A DNA stretch of 64,000 nt from Flavobacterium sp. 5 (lineage in GTDB: Bacteria; Bacteroidota; Bacteroidia; Flavobacteriales; Flavobacteriaceae). The position numbers were made by a program, and so were the translations under genes. How positions within the stretch are numbered: position 1 is the stretch's first letter; the number at the start of each line of letters is the position of its first letter. This document shows, piece by piece, positions 45,613 to 55,600 of the stretch. The DNA lies in NCBI RefSeq assembly GCF_002813295.1, contig NZ_PHUE01000001.1:186001-250000 (forward strand), in the 5' to 3' direction. Under the pieces are notes generated by a model. The model was not told the DNA's origin and made no database searches. It saw only the letters and a program-made list of their open reading frames with translations.

Positions 45613-45828
45613 ATGAAAAAGATGCCCCTTGTTATTATACTGTTTTTTTTAAGCAATACTGCATTTTGCCAGGATCCTCCAGATTTTGGCGATCCAAATG
45701 ACGATAATCCTACAGATGCACCTATAGACACCCAATTACCTGTATTGTTAATAGGAGCCATTTTTTTTGGAATATATGTGATTACGAGAAAAAAAGACAG
45801 TCCGCTTAAACGGTTTACAAATTACTAG
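45613..45828 (+). CDS. Small exported, membrane-anchored protein paired with the giant surface protein
   Basis: 71 aa. Signal peptide MKKMPLVIILFFLSNTAFCQ, an acidic Pro/Asp stretch (DPPDFGDPNDDNPTD), then APIDTQLPVLLIGAIFFGIY and a basic end RKKDSPLKR. A proline-rich motif, a hydrophobic span and a basic tail resemble sorting tags of the PEP-CTERM kind, though no exosortase is in the window. I recall similar small genes near T9SS surface proteins in flavobacteria. It is 59 bp after the giant gene. Confidence 0.65.
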   Translation: MKKMPLVIILFFLSNTAFCQDPPDFGDPNDDNPTDAPIDTQLPVLLIGAIFFGIYVITRKKDSPLKRFTNY

Positions 45829-45925
45829 AAATGTTCCTGCAGTCATTAAGAGCGGAAAGGTTTTGTATATTTGACTAGCTGAATAATATGGGTTTTGTCG
45901 CATCTACAAATAACTTTTGCCTTTA

Positions 45926-46283
45926 AAGATTTAAATCTGATCCAATAAATACTAAAGGTCACTGTTATCCTAAGTCTATTATTCTTCAAACGGTTTATTT
46001 TAAATTAAGATTTACATTGAGTTATAGAGATGTCGAGGAAATAATGAAAATGCGTGGAATACAAGTGGATCATTCGACAATTCAGCGCTGGGTAATGTAA
46101 ATATCTCAACAATATAGTCGAACAGGACCATCGCTTTATTAAGTGGAGAATACAAAATAGTTTAAGTTTCAAAAGTTTTGAATCTGCCAAAACAATCTTG
46201 GGAGGAATTGAAGTTGTACACATGTTGAGGAAAAATCAGATGCTTAAGCCAGGTACAACTATGTTTAAATCATTTGTAAATTG
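45926..46283 (+). pseudogene. IS6-family transposase remnant with the catalytic middle deleted
   Basis: KGHCYPKSIILQTVYFKLRF then LSYRDVEEIMKMRGIQVDHS and TIQRWVM match the N-terminal part of IS6/IS26-type transposases. After a stop, another frame reads NNIVEQDHRFIKWRIQNSLS, FKSFESAKTILGGIEVVHM and RKNQ, the C-terminal part. The DDE-bearing middle (two catalytic Asp) is missing, so the copy is dead. Terminal inverted repeats could not be placed. Confidence 0.8.
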
Positions 46284-46401
46284 ACGGCATAGTTTTCTGC
46301 TTTACAATTTCTTTCTGTTTTTAAATGGCAGATACAACAGAAACTTTAAAAAAGGTCAAAACAGGTATAAGGTGTTCAAATTTAAACCCTTACTGACAGT
46401 G

Positions 46402-46456
46402 CACAAAAAGACAAACAACGCCATTAGAACACAATGGCGTTGTTTGTCTTTTTGTG
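46402..46456. terminator. Perfect 24-bp hairpin
   Basis: CACAAAAAGACAAACAACGC plus CATT (46402-46425) and its exact reverse complement (46433-46456) enclose a 7-nt loop. Flanks of A and T runs allow termination in both directions. A shorter hairpin with the same AAAAAGACAA start follows at 46690-46732. The 640 bp between the IS6 remnant and the att copy at 46925 otherwise show no gene. Confidence 0.7.
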
Positions 46457-46689
46457 GGCGATAAGGGGATCAAACTTGTAAGTTTAAATTTCGTTCACAA
46501 TCTTTAAATCTTGCAATAGATGGTTCGAATTTTGTACCGTCATAGCCACTATTGTATATAATCTTTTATTTAACGAAATGAAATCTGAACCAAATTAATT
46601 TAGTTTTTTTTTTAAATATATAACATGTACAACGCGTTAAAAAATTAGATCATTTTAGACTATCAAGAAAGTTTAAAAATACTATAAAT

Positions 46690-46732
46690 AAAAAAGACAA
46701 CGCTATTGGATGAAAATGACATTGTCTTTTTT
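46690..46732. terminator. Second, shorter hairpin
   Basis: AAAAAAGACAA (46690-46700) pairs with TTGTCTTTTTT (46722-46732), followed by more T. It looks like a partial relative of the hairpin at 46402-46456. Confidence 0.55.
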
Positions 46733-46924
46733 TATTTTTTAGAAATGAGGGGGCGAAACCTTTTCAATTACCTTATCTTGACTAAAGTATAACTTTTCTC
46801 ATGAAAATTTGTATCGTTTACAACGATATAATGAAATACTTTGTAAATTACCCTATTGGTATATTTGTTCAAAAATAATATTGTAAAACTCTATTTTACT
46901 GGTATTTTCAAAAGGTTTACGGAG

Positions 46925-47043
46925 CCTCTTTCTCTGCGAGCTGAAAAGCAAATGGTTACAAAACCCACTAAATTCAACAATTTAGTGGGTTTTTCTTTTT
47001 AGGACTATATCAAATTATTCATAAAATATCAAAATTTAGGTGT
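46925..47043 (+). repeat. Second tRNA-Ser 3'-end copy, candidate attachment site
   Basis: CCTCTTTCTCTGC followed by GAGCTGAAAAGCAAATGG repeats 36729-36847 with around ten differences over 119 bp; the acceptor part carries one change (CTCTGC for CTCCGC). An integrase C-terminal fragment follows directly, as expected for the left end of a further element. Confidence 0.75.
46961..47000 (+). terminator. Terminator hairpin behind the second tRNA-Ser end
   Basis: The same perfect 14-bp stem as at 36765-36800 (AAACCCACTAAATT with AATTTAGTGGGTTT, loop CAAC), followed by TTTCTTTTT. Confidence 0.8.
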
Positions 47044-47053
47044 ATTTCGAGGT

Positions 47054-47203
47054 GTCTGTAAAATGCTTGGACACAAAAGCCTTATAACTACACAACATTA
47101 TGCTAAAGTTTTGGATAAAAAAGTAAGTGATGATATGATAATTTTGAGAGATAAATTTAAATCAAAAAATATAACTATTGAATCGGTTAATTCTAATTAT
47201 TAA
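47054..47203 (+). pseudogene. C-terminal fragment of a tyrosine integrase
   Basis: The frame reads VCKMLGHKSLITTQHYAKVL then DKKVSDDMIILRDKFKSKN and a stop. It keeps the second catalytic His and the nucleophile Tyr, and closely resembles the end of the integrase at 82-1332 (SKMLGHKNLRTTQHYAKVL). Everything upstream is lost. It is the relic of element 3's own integrase, next to attachment-site copy 2. Confidence 0.85.
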
Positions 47204-47223
47204 ACGATTCAGCAAAAATTTTT

Positions 47224-50200
47224 TCACCTCTTCAATGCAAAATGCCCTTTAAAACTCCGTCCATCTTCCAATTGAATCGAATACCAGTAATCTGTTGCGG
47301 GCATTTGTTGACCAATATAAGTTCCATCCCATCCTTCACCTGCTGGATTGATTTCTTTTATCAATTTTCCATAACGATCAAAAATTCGAACAGTTGTTTT
47401 TGCATTGAAAACAGTATTGATTCCTTTTAAGTTCCAAGTATCGTTATATCCATCTTGATTGGGCGTAAAATAATTTGGAATCCCCAAAAGAGCTATCTCT
47501 TTTGAAACTAATCCACAGCCATTCATATCTTTTACAAATACTGTATGAATTCCAGCTGGAACATTAACAAATACATTGTTTCCTTGATAATCTCCAAATT
47601 CATTATCTAAAGAGTAAACATAATCACCTGCACCCTTTGCCAAAACGGTTATACTATTTTCTGTAGATAAATCAACAATATCAATCTGTACTGTTGCCTT
47701 ATCAGAAGCGTTTACTGTAATCGTTCTTACTCTGGAACAGCCTTGACTATTGGTGGTTTCTACCTTATAAATTCCTTTTTTATTGACTGTCAAATCATAC
47801 TGATTTTCGTCTATAATAAGGTTTCCATCTAATGTCCAAGTATATGCATAATTTGCCTTTTGAGTTTCATCTACTAAGCCTGCGTTGATAACTTTGGTGA
47901 AAGTTGGCAAATCACTACACACCAATTCATCTCCTGACAGTTGAATATTCGGAACTGGGTTTACTTTAAAAGGAATAGTTATAGTTGCCTCGCAATTAGG
48001 ATTTACAGCATTGACAACCTCAACTTTTATATCTTGCGTGGCACTTACGAATGGATTAGGCAAAGGGCTAGCTAAAGCATTACCATTAGCATCAAAATAA
48101 TTGACAATCATTCCTGTTTGATTGCCTAAAATAGTATTTTCAAAAGTCGAAGTATCAAAAGGAAATTTTCCATCCTGTTCTGCTGGATTAATTTCATCAT
48201 CACAAACCGTTGTAAACGAAATAGGAATAGAAAAAACTTCAGGCAAATCATCTACTACAAATGCAATTGTAGCGTCGTATGAGCAAGCGGTTGGCCTATT
48301 GTTTGTTACTTTTACTTTTACAGTTTGAGTTGCTGTCACAAAAGGATTGGGCAACGGACTAGACAGTGGATTATTATTTTCGTCCAAATAAGAAATCGTA
48401 ACATTTGTTAATCCTCCTAGAATTTGGGATTGAATTGTTGATGTATCGAATGCGAATAAACCATCCTGATTGTCGTCGCAATTTTTTTCCACAAGGGATT
48501 TTGCAATAGGAATTGATTCTACATTTAAAGTGATATAGCCCCCTAATCCCAAACAATCATTATTGAGTCTACTATCAACACGAACGTATATTTTTTGAGA
48601 ATTGGCATAGCCAATATTACTGTAATTTGAAATATCTGTTATGTTGCTTTTTTCAGATAAAGCATCATTCAAGTTTTTATAATAGGTAATATCCAAAAGT
48701 TGTCCAGAAGGAAAAATAGCTTGAACCTGACTTGTAACACTACTAAAATCAAATGTTGCAATTCCATCCGTGTTGCTTCCATAAGCAACATCATCACACT
48801 GAGTGAAGGTTTTAGAAAAAGTCAGTGGAATTTGAGTTGTCGAAATAATCAGGTTTAATTTGGCAATTCTAAAGCAGGAATTAGCATTGCTGACTCTCAC
48901 ATAAACAACATCGTTACTCACTATGTTATTGGTATAACTTGTTGGATTGGCTATTGGATTGCTATTGTTTTGAGCATCGGTTATCGTCTTAAAGAAACTG
49001 ATTGTTTCGTTTGAAGCATTTGCAGTTATTTTAGCAATGGCTTCTTCCAGATTAAAAACACTAAAACCGTCAATATCGTCATCACATTGTTTTAAATCAA
49101 CTACTGCAGTAATCACAGGTAAAGCCAAAACTGTAATTTTAAATGAGGTTGTTGCTACACAGGCAGGATTATCCTTATTAGCTACTTTTACAAAAATAGT
49201 TTCGTTAGCTGCTATATTTTGATAGACAGTTGGCACTGCAATACCTTGTGTAAAACCTGCATCTTTATAATACGAAATCAAAAATTGAGAAGCTGATTGT
49301 CCATTTAAAATTGCAGTAGCTCTTTGTGTTAAATCGAAACTAATACGACCATCACTATCGGTTCCTACACTAGTATTATCACAATCAGATAAATCTGGAA
49401 TGACTGTTGCTAAACCTGGTAATGGACTGTCAAATACATCAATTACAAAAGTTGTGGTGCTTTTGCAATCAGCGTTGGCAGTACTAGAAACTTCGGCAGT
49501 AATAGTTTCCTGTTGGTACGCAATAGTATTGGTATAAGTGCTCGGTGATGGAATAACAACTGTATTTGCAAAATAATTCACGGTATACAAATTGGGATCT
49601 TGTCCGTTTAAAATGGTTGCATTTTGAGTCGTTAAATCAAATGTATGAAAACCATCATTATTGTCATCGCAAACCAACATATTCTGAGGTTGCGTTGCAG
49701 TAGGAACTTTGGATATAACAATATCTCTGGTTTTGGTACTACTTCCACTTGGACCATTAGCAGTAACTGAGACTGTAAAAGTTCCAGCTGTCAGATAAGT
49801 ATGTGTCGGATTGATATCCGTTGAAGTTGTTCCATCTCCAAAATCCCATGTTGCCGTACTGACAAGCTCATTACCGCTTAAAGAAAAAGAACTAATATCT
49901 CCAAAACAATTATCTTGAATAATTATTCCAATATTAAAATAGGATTGAATAAATTGTGGAAGACCTATTTCTCCTTTTCCATTTCCGAGAGAAACCGCAT
50001 TTAAGACAAAATTACATCCTGTTCCTATAATATCTGGATTATTAATTGAACAAAGATAATGCTGGTCCATAACAGTTCCATATATTTTACCGTTTGTAGC
50101 CAATTGTAAAGCATCCAAAATAAGATTACTATTTACTGGAGCTGAAAATACTACTTTTTTTGTACTCGGAATATCTATGGATTTCAAATCAAATTGATAT

Positions 50201-51012
50201 ATATAACCTGAATTGGCAATATATAAAACGTTTCCTGATGGTGAAAATTCAGCACCATAACTAGTTTCCCTATTCAATAATATTTTAATCGGGTTTTTAA
50301 TAATTCCCGTTGATGAATCAAAATCGAAAAGTTCAGTATCTGACCAACCACTACAATTTATTATTTTTTTACCATCTGGCGAAATTTTTAAATAACCAGT
50401 AAAATCAAAATCTGTGTCATCTCCTATATTACTAACGATTGGTACTAGATTTATTCCTGAAGATGTAACACTATATGCAAAGAAAGTATTATTACCAAAT
50501 TCATGAGTTAAAACCCAGTAATCATTACCATTAGCATTTTTTACCGAAGTAAGTTTTTCACATGTGGGGGTAATTAATACACTATTTTTATTTGAATTTA
50601 TATCACCCAGTCCATTATCTAAAGACATATCCACTTCTGAATAAGAAAGCCCTCCTTGGCCAAATGCTGCAACGGTAAAAAGATAGTAGATAGTAGAAGA
50701 ACCTGGCTTAGGTACAATAATTGCAGACTGAGTACTTGATGAATCCCCTAATAATCCTGCTCCATTTGGCATAATCTGGTGATTCTTGTTCCAAACGCTA
50801 GATCCATCTGTATAAAATAATAACCTACCGGAAGAATTTGAAATAGTCGCACAACCTTCATGAGTTGACATTTGACTATCATTTAGAGCAACTGGAATCC
50901 CGCTATTAAAGTCTACTCCAGCATTTTCACCAAAATACCAAACATTAGCTTCGCCTTGTGCTAAGGACACTATTGAATAAAAACAGAATAAGAAGAGTAA
51001 TTTTACTTTCAA
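47224..51012 (-). CDS. Secreted repeat protein with type B T9SS (gliding-motility-associated) C-terminus
   Basis: 1262 aa. The start is a TTG at 51012, because a stop lies directly before it and the signal peptide KVKLLFLFCFYSIVSLAQ begins there. A propeller-like N-terminal half (NVWYFGENAGVDFN) leads to a PKD domain at ~385-430 (ATWDFGDGTTSTDINPTHTY). About six repeats of ~85-95 aa follow, each with a CDD...DG...FD core (CDDNNDGFHTFDL, CDDDIDGFSVFNL, CDDNQDGLFAFDT). The end (IPNYFTPNQDGYNDTWNLKG, RIFDRYGKLI, WDGTYIGQQMPATDYWY) is the type B sorting domain. It is probably a surface or released protein. Confidence 0.88.
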   Translation of the reverse strand: MKVKLLFLFCFYSIVSLAQGEANVWYFGENAGVDFNSGIPVALNDSQMSTHEGCATISNSSGRLLFYTDGSSVWNKNHQIMPNGAGLLGDSSSTQSAIIVPKPGSSTIYYLFTVAAFGQGGLSYSEVDMSLDNGLGDINSNKNSVLITPTCEKLTSVKNANGNDYWVLTHEFGNNTFFAYSVTSSGINLVPIVSNIGDDTDFDFTGYLKISPDGKKIINCSGWSDTELFDFDSSTGIIKNPIKILLNRETSYGAEFSPSGNVLYIANSGYIYQFDLKSIDIPSTKKVVFSAPVNSNLILDALQLATNGKIYGTVMDQHYLCSINNPDIIGTGCNFVLNAVSLGNGKGEIGLPQFIQSYFNIGIIIQDNCFGDISSFSLSGNELVSTATWDFGDGTTSTDINPTHTYLTAGTFTVSVTANGPSGSSTKTRDIVISKVPTATQPQNMLVCDDNNDGFHTFDLTTQNATILNGQDPNLYTVNYFANTVVIPSPSTYTNTIAYQQETITAEVSSTANADCKSTTTFVIDVFDSPLPGLATVIPDLSDCDNTSVGTDSDGRISFDLTQRATAILNGQSASQFLISYYKDAGFTQGIAVPTVYQNIAANETIFVKVANKDNPACVATTSFKITVLALPVITAVVDLKQCDDDIDGFSVFNLEEAIAKITANASNETISFFKTITDAQNNSNPIANPTSYTNNIVSNDVVYVRVSNANSCFRIAKLNLIISTTQIPLTFSKTFTQCDDVAYGSNTDGIATFDFSSVTSQVQAIFPSGQLLDITYYKNLNDALSEKSNITDISNYSNIGYANSQKIYVRVDSRLNNDCLGLGGYITLNVESIPIAKSLVEKNCDDNQDGLFAFDTSTIQSQILGGLTNVTISYLDENNNPLSSPLPNPFVTATQTVKVKVTNNRPTACSYDATIAFVVDDLPEVFSIPISFTTVCDDEINPAEQDGKFPFDTSTFENTILGNQTGMIVNYFDANGNALASPLPNPFVSATQDIKVEVVNAVNPNCEATITIPFKVNPVPNIQLSGDELVCSDLPTFTKVINAGLVDETQKANYAYTWTLDGNLIIDENQYDLTVNKKGIYKVETTNSQGCSRVRTITVNASDKATVQIDIVDLSTENSITVLAKGAGDYVYSLDNEFGDYQGNNVFVNVPAGIHTVFVKDMNGCGLVSKEIALLGIPNYFTPNQDGYNDTWNLKGINTVFNAKTTVRIFDRYGKLIKEINPAGEGWDGTYIGQQMPATDYWYSIQLEDGRSFKGHFALKR

Positions 51013-51156
51013 TTAATGTATTTTTAGATTTGTTATTTTGAATATGCCTACAAAATAAGCTCCTTCTTTTTCGTGGCCCGAGCTATAGCGAATAGGCGAA
51101 GCAAATTTATCTTTCCTATTCATTTGTTTTTTTGGTAAATATAAATATTCATAAAG

Positions 51157-51193
51157 AACCAAACTACAACTTTTTTAGGGTTGCAGTTTGGTT
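51157..51193. terminator. Hairpin behind the lipocalin-like gene
   Basis: AACCAAACTACAAC pairs with GTTGCAGTTTGGTT (one mismatch) around a 9-nt loop, followed on the plus strand by TTTTTC. It lies between the repeat copy at 51203 and the 1262-aa gene; a weaker relative stands near 51877-51910. Confidence 0.6.
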
Positions 51194-51202
51194 TTTCTCA
51201 AC

Positions 51203-51265
51203 TTGTGGGCACGAGCCAGAGGCATCGCGCTAGCCTTTGATATTACTTCTGCTCGGACCAGCTGG
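51203..51265. repeat. 63-bp repeat, copy 1
   Basis: It begins TTGTGGGCACGAGCCAGAGG and ends CTCGGACCAGCTGG, clearly GC-richer than its surroundings. It differs at only two positions from 51992-52054. The ~70 bp before both copies are also related at lower identity. The two copies bracket the lipocalin-like gene. Confidence 0.85.
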
Positions 51266-51307
51266 GATACATCTAGTGATTCAACCCACTAATTACAAGG
51301 GAAATTA

Positions 51308-51724
51308 CTATTCTTCTATTTTATAATCAAAGAAAGTATATTTTGAGTTTTTGTCACCCATGACTTCAACAGCAGTAAACTTTATCCCATCATCTGTAAG
51401 TTGGTAATCATAAATATCAGTGACACCATCATAATTATGAAGTTCATAATATTTCCCATTTTCAACCCACCATTTTCCATTCTCTGTATTTTGCGTTACT
51501 TTTCCTTTTTTATCTATTGCTATAAACAACAAAGTACTCGTGCCATTTTCAAATCTACAAGAAACCCAATATTTAGTCACCCCATTTTGTTGCTGGTCCA
51601 TTTCTGAACCTTTCCAACAACCCACTAATTTAGTATCAAATGTTTTTGCCTCTACTTTTTCAATTTTTTGACCGAAAACTGTTTTTGTAAATAGCAACAG
51701 CAAAACAAGTATTATTTTTCTCAT
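51308..51724 (-). CDS. Exported lipocalin-like protein
   Basis: 138 aa. Signal peptide MRKIILVLLLLFTKTVFGQ, then LVGCWKGSEMDQQQNG, GKWWVENGKYYELHNYDGVT and YDYQLTDDGIKFTAVEV, the strand pattern of lipocalin-like domains that bind small hydrophobic ligands. It lies between two copies of a 63-bp repeat in the region downstream of the Rhs toxin, where spare immunity or cargo genes often collect. An immunity role is possible but unsupported by sequence. Confidence 0.7.
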   Translation of the reverse strand: MRKIILVLLLLFTKTVFGQKIEKVEAKTFDTKLVGCWKGSEMDQQQNGVTKYWVSCRFENGTSTLLFIAIDKKGKVTQNTENGKWWVENGKYYELHNYDGVTDIYDYQLTDDGIKFTAVEVMGDKNSKYTFFDYKIEE

Positions 51725-51991
51725 GTTTTAAATTATTTAATCTTTATTAATCTCTATAAATCACGAACTACATCTGTCCAATCAACTGTAGCACAACACA
51801 CAAATAAGCAACTCTTTTTGTGAAATTTATATTTTCTACTTATTTGTCTTTTGCTAAATATAAATTTTCATAAAAACAACAAACTATAACTTTTTAGGGA
51901 CACAGTTTGTTTTGCTCACTTAACTTTTAAGCTACGAGTGTGACACTTGCACTTGTACTTGCCCAATGGTCTTATCGTCGTCATCTCTAGT

Positions 51992-52054
51992 TTGTGGGCA
52001 CGAGCCAGAGGCATCGCGCTAGCCTTTGACATTAATTCTGCTCGGACCAGCTGG
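51992..52054. repeat. 63-bp repeat, copy 2
   Basis: Same orientation as copy 1 (51203-51265) with two base differences. It lies between the lipocalin-like gene and the putative immunity gene, 18 bp past the end of the latter. Such repeats can drive exchange of toxin-immunity modules; that use is an inference. Confidence 0.85.
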
Positions 52055-52072
52055 AGTATTATTTTTGGTAAA

Positions 52073-52669
52073 TTAATTATTAATATCAATCTTTTTCCCA
52101 CTATCATTTACAAAATAAGTAAACCTTTTACTAACTGAATATTTTACAGATATTTTACAAGTTTTGTCGAATAACTTACTATAAAAACCACTACTGTAAT
52201 CTATCGATTCATTCGGCATTAAAACAACACAATCCCTGATTATATTTTCTATAATAAAATCTTTGTCGTTTTTGTATAAAGTATTTGAAGCAAAGTTTTT
52301 ATCATAAAGGTTATTGGCAAATTTGAGTTTTAAAGAATTTATTTTTTCATGATTCTCTTTTTGTTCTTTGCAAAATATCGTATTTCTAATAATTGGTTTC
52401 ACAAATGGCGTCCCAATTGTTTGCGGTTTTCCCTCTTTGATAATAGACTTTCCTTTTATCACTGTTATAACAATATTTTGCTTCGATAAATATATTGTAT
52501 CTTGACTATTATTTGTTATTTCAAATTCCAAAGTAGGAAAATCAGAACGGTACACATCGCTTCTAAAGCCTAAATATGTTATTTTTATTTTATTATCCAA
52601 TTGTTTATCAATAAATGTATTACTCAATAAAAGCAAGCTAAAAACGCAAACATAAAAAACTTTTTTCAT
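52073..52669 (-). CDS. Exported protein, putative immunity partner of the Rhs toxin
   Basis: 198 aa. A signal peptide is likely (KKVFYVCVFSLLLLSNTF). The body is beta-rich (YLGFRSDVYRSDFPTLEFEI, TIYLSKQNIVITVIKGK), possibly Ig-like, with no motif I recognise. It starts 11 bp after the Rhs gene on the same strand, the usual place for the cognate immunity protein. An exported inhibitor fits a toxin whose metalloprotease tip acts outside the cytoplasm. Confidence 0.6.
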   Translation of the reverse strand: MKKVFYVCVFSLLLLSNTFIDKQLDNKIKITYLGFRSDVYRSDFPTLEFEITNNSQDTIYLSKQNIVITVIKGKSIIKEGKPQTIGTPFVKPIIRNTIFCKEQKENHEKINSLKLKFANNLYDKNFASNTLYKNDKDFIIENIIRDCVVLMPNESIDYSSGFYSKLFDKTCKISVKYSVSKRFTYFVNDSGKKIDINN

Positions 52670-52680
52670 AATATTTTGTT

Positions 52681-55600
52681 TTAAAATCCTGGTATATTTT
52701 GATAATTATAACTTTTTGGACCTTTTGTATAACCAGATTGATAACTTCTATATTGCTGAGTCATACTGCTGTCAAACTTGTTTTTTAATGAAAAATCAAT
52801 TGAATATTGATATGCGGAAAATTCCGAATAAGAAGAATTATAATTACTTCCGAATTTCATTTGTTGATATGAATGTACAAATTCGTGTCCAATTGTACTT
52901 TCCAAAAACATTGATGGATAACTTGCAAAAGTATCTGAAATATAAATACTATTTCCTCCTATTGTTACACCACCTACTGCTTGTTTTCCAACATATATTA
53001 ATTCGTCTTTAGAATTGTATTTAGCAAGTCCGCCATCTGTTGCTATTCCTTTTTTAGGCATTTGACTGCCCCATTTAAGAGATTTTACATTATATTTAGT
53101 TTTATAATCTGCTCCAAATTTCTCTTTAGCATATGCGTCAAGATCTTGTTTTTCCTGTATTCTATGCATGGCATGATTGAGTCCACTAACCATCAGTCCA
53201 GTCGCTGCTCCTTGCCAAAAATTACCCCCAGTTAAGGCAGCACCGGTACCACCTGCAACTGTACCAAAGGCAATCATACCTACATCTGAACTTGCAAATT
53301 TACCAGCACCATGATAATTGCTGTTATTTCCACCACCACTCCATGCACTACTAGCAATACTGCTCAATGCACCCGCTGCAAAACCACTCCAAAATTTACC
53401 TCCAGAAATTGCCGTCATCGCCCCTTGAAAAGTTCCATGTGCTGCAGCTTGAAATGCAGCTTGCGAATAAAAATTCGTAAACATATTTCCTGCAGCGGTC
53501 CCTATCCCAAACGTAACAGCTGCACTAGCTGCTCCAATAAAAGTGGCTTTTGCTAAACCGCCTACACTAAACGGAACATCAGCTAATAATGCTGTTAGGG
53601 TATAGGTTGCCGCAGCAATTACTGCTCCTATAATTACAGCTACACCTAATGTTATAAGCTCTTCCCCACTCGGATCTGTGTACTTCAATGGGTTATTCCA
53701 ACAATACCCATATTTATTGTAGTTTTGGGTATTTTCAGGCTCTTGCACATAATTATCCGGTTGTAAAAAACGGTGCAATTTTGGATCATACAAACGACCA
53801 TTCATGTGTATAATCCCTACTCTCTGTAAATGCTCGTGACCTGTATATCCACGATCCAGAACCGTTAATCCTGCAAGTATATTCCCTGCACCATCTTGTA
53901 CTTTTACAATATTTCCCCAGGCATCAAACAAACGTTTTTCTACAACTGCTCCACTTTCATCACTTATTGCGACAATTGTACCTTGATAATCTCGATGCAA
54001 ATATAAATAATTTTGTGTTGTACCATCACTTTTTAAAACTATTGGTGCACTGTATCCATCACCACCAATATAAGTAACAAACTCTACTGCTTTTGTTACT
54101 GTATTGTATTTAACTTCCATTGTGCCATCAGCAGAGTAGTGTTTTTGATACGTTCTTAAAAGTTTATCTGTCTCAATTTGCAAACCACCATAAAACATAC
54201 TGCTACGATCGTTACCATCATTGTAGGTAAAACTTATTTTATCTACTCCTATTTCTTCAATCTGCACAGGACTTTTAAAGGTATTATAAGTAATATTCAA
54301 CTCTCTAGATGTTCCTGTACCTATATCACTTGTTTTGCGTATTTGTACATCATCAAACCAAATATTTCCAAGTCCATTATTATCTAAACGAATATTAAGT
54401 TTTTTAATATTTGCTGGGACCAGAACAGTTTTTATAAGTTGATACCATTGATTTTTCATGGTAGCTTTTACAGTACTTAGCTGGGTGTAATAATTGGTCT
54501 CCGTTGCCGTTTTCATAAATAAATGCAATTCCGCTTCAGGATTATCTGTATATACCCATGCTGAAAAAGTATATTCTGTAGCTACTGCATTATCAATACT
54601 AATCCATTTATCGGAGTGAGTATATTGTTGTGTTGTTGTTGTATTTGCAAATTTTATTGAATTATTTCCAGTATGAGAGTTTGTGGTATCATAACTGTAA
54701 AAGTTTGTAGCAGGAGATTTGACTGCTCCCCAACCAGTACGATCTTCCATACTATCATTAAAGATTCCTTCTCTTAGTCCATAATAACCTGAAGCTTCTG
54801 GATTTAGTGTTATTGCTTTGTTCTGATACGTTTTAGATGTATCATATTCATAGGTACCTATACTATTTTGTGTGATTCTTCCCTTATCATCATAATTTTG
54901 AGCTTCCTGAATTCCAAGTCCATTAGTATATGCAGTTAATCGGTCTAATCCATCGTATTGAAAAGTTTCATTTCGGCTAAACAAACTATTGCTACGGCTG
55001 TTTAAATTCCCTCTTTTAATTTCAAACGACGTACCAAGGGTCATAATATTAGTATTTGTTGCGGTTTTATCGTGTTTAATTTGTGTAGTATAACCATAAG
55101 TATCATAACTATTGGTTATTCCAATTCCGTTACCCAAAGCAGCCGTTAACAATTGTCCTCTCTCATTTACTGAATTGGTTTGCCATAAAACTTGTTGCGT
55201 TGTGTTATCTAAAATTTGCCAAGGAAAACCATTTTGATACGTGTTTTTTACTGTTTTGGCACTCGTTTTTCCAAAGGCAGTCGCAGTCGATGTTTCGGTA
55301 TCTATCCTACCCAAACTATCAAAAGTAATTGCCTTGATAAACGTAGCATAAGGAGTCGTTTCTATTGTTTTGATAATTCTTTTTAAACTATCATATTCAA
55401 ATGCAGTTGTAGTTGTTTTTGACTCCAAATTATCTACATAAGTACTAATTGTAATTTGATTAAAAGCATTGTAAGCATAAGTCGTTTTACTATTGGTATT
55501 TGTACCATTTATAGTTTTCTCAGTGGTTTTTCCAGCATCATCATATGTAAAAGCGGTTGTGCCGTTTGGGGTAGTTTCGGTTTTTAACTGACCAAAAGCA

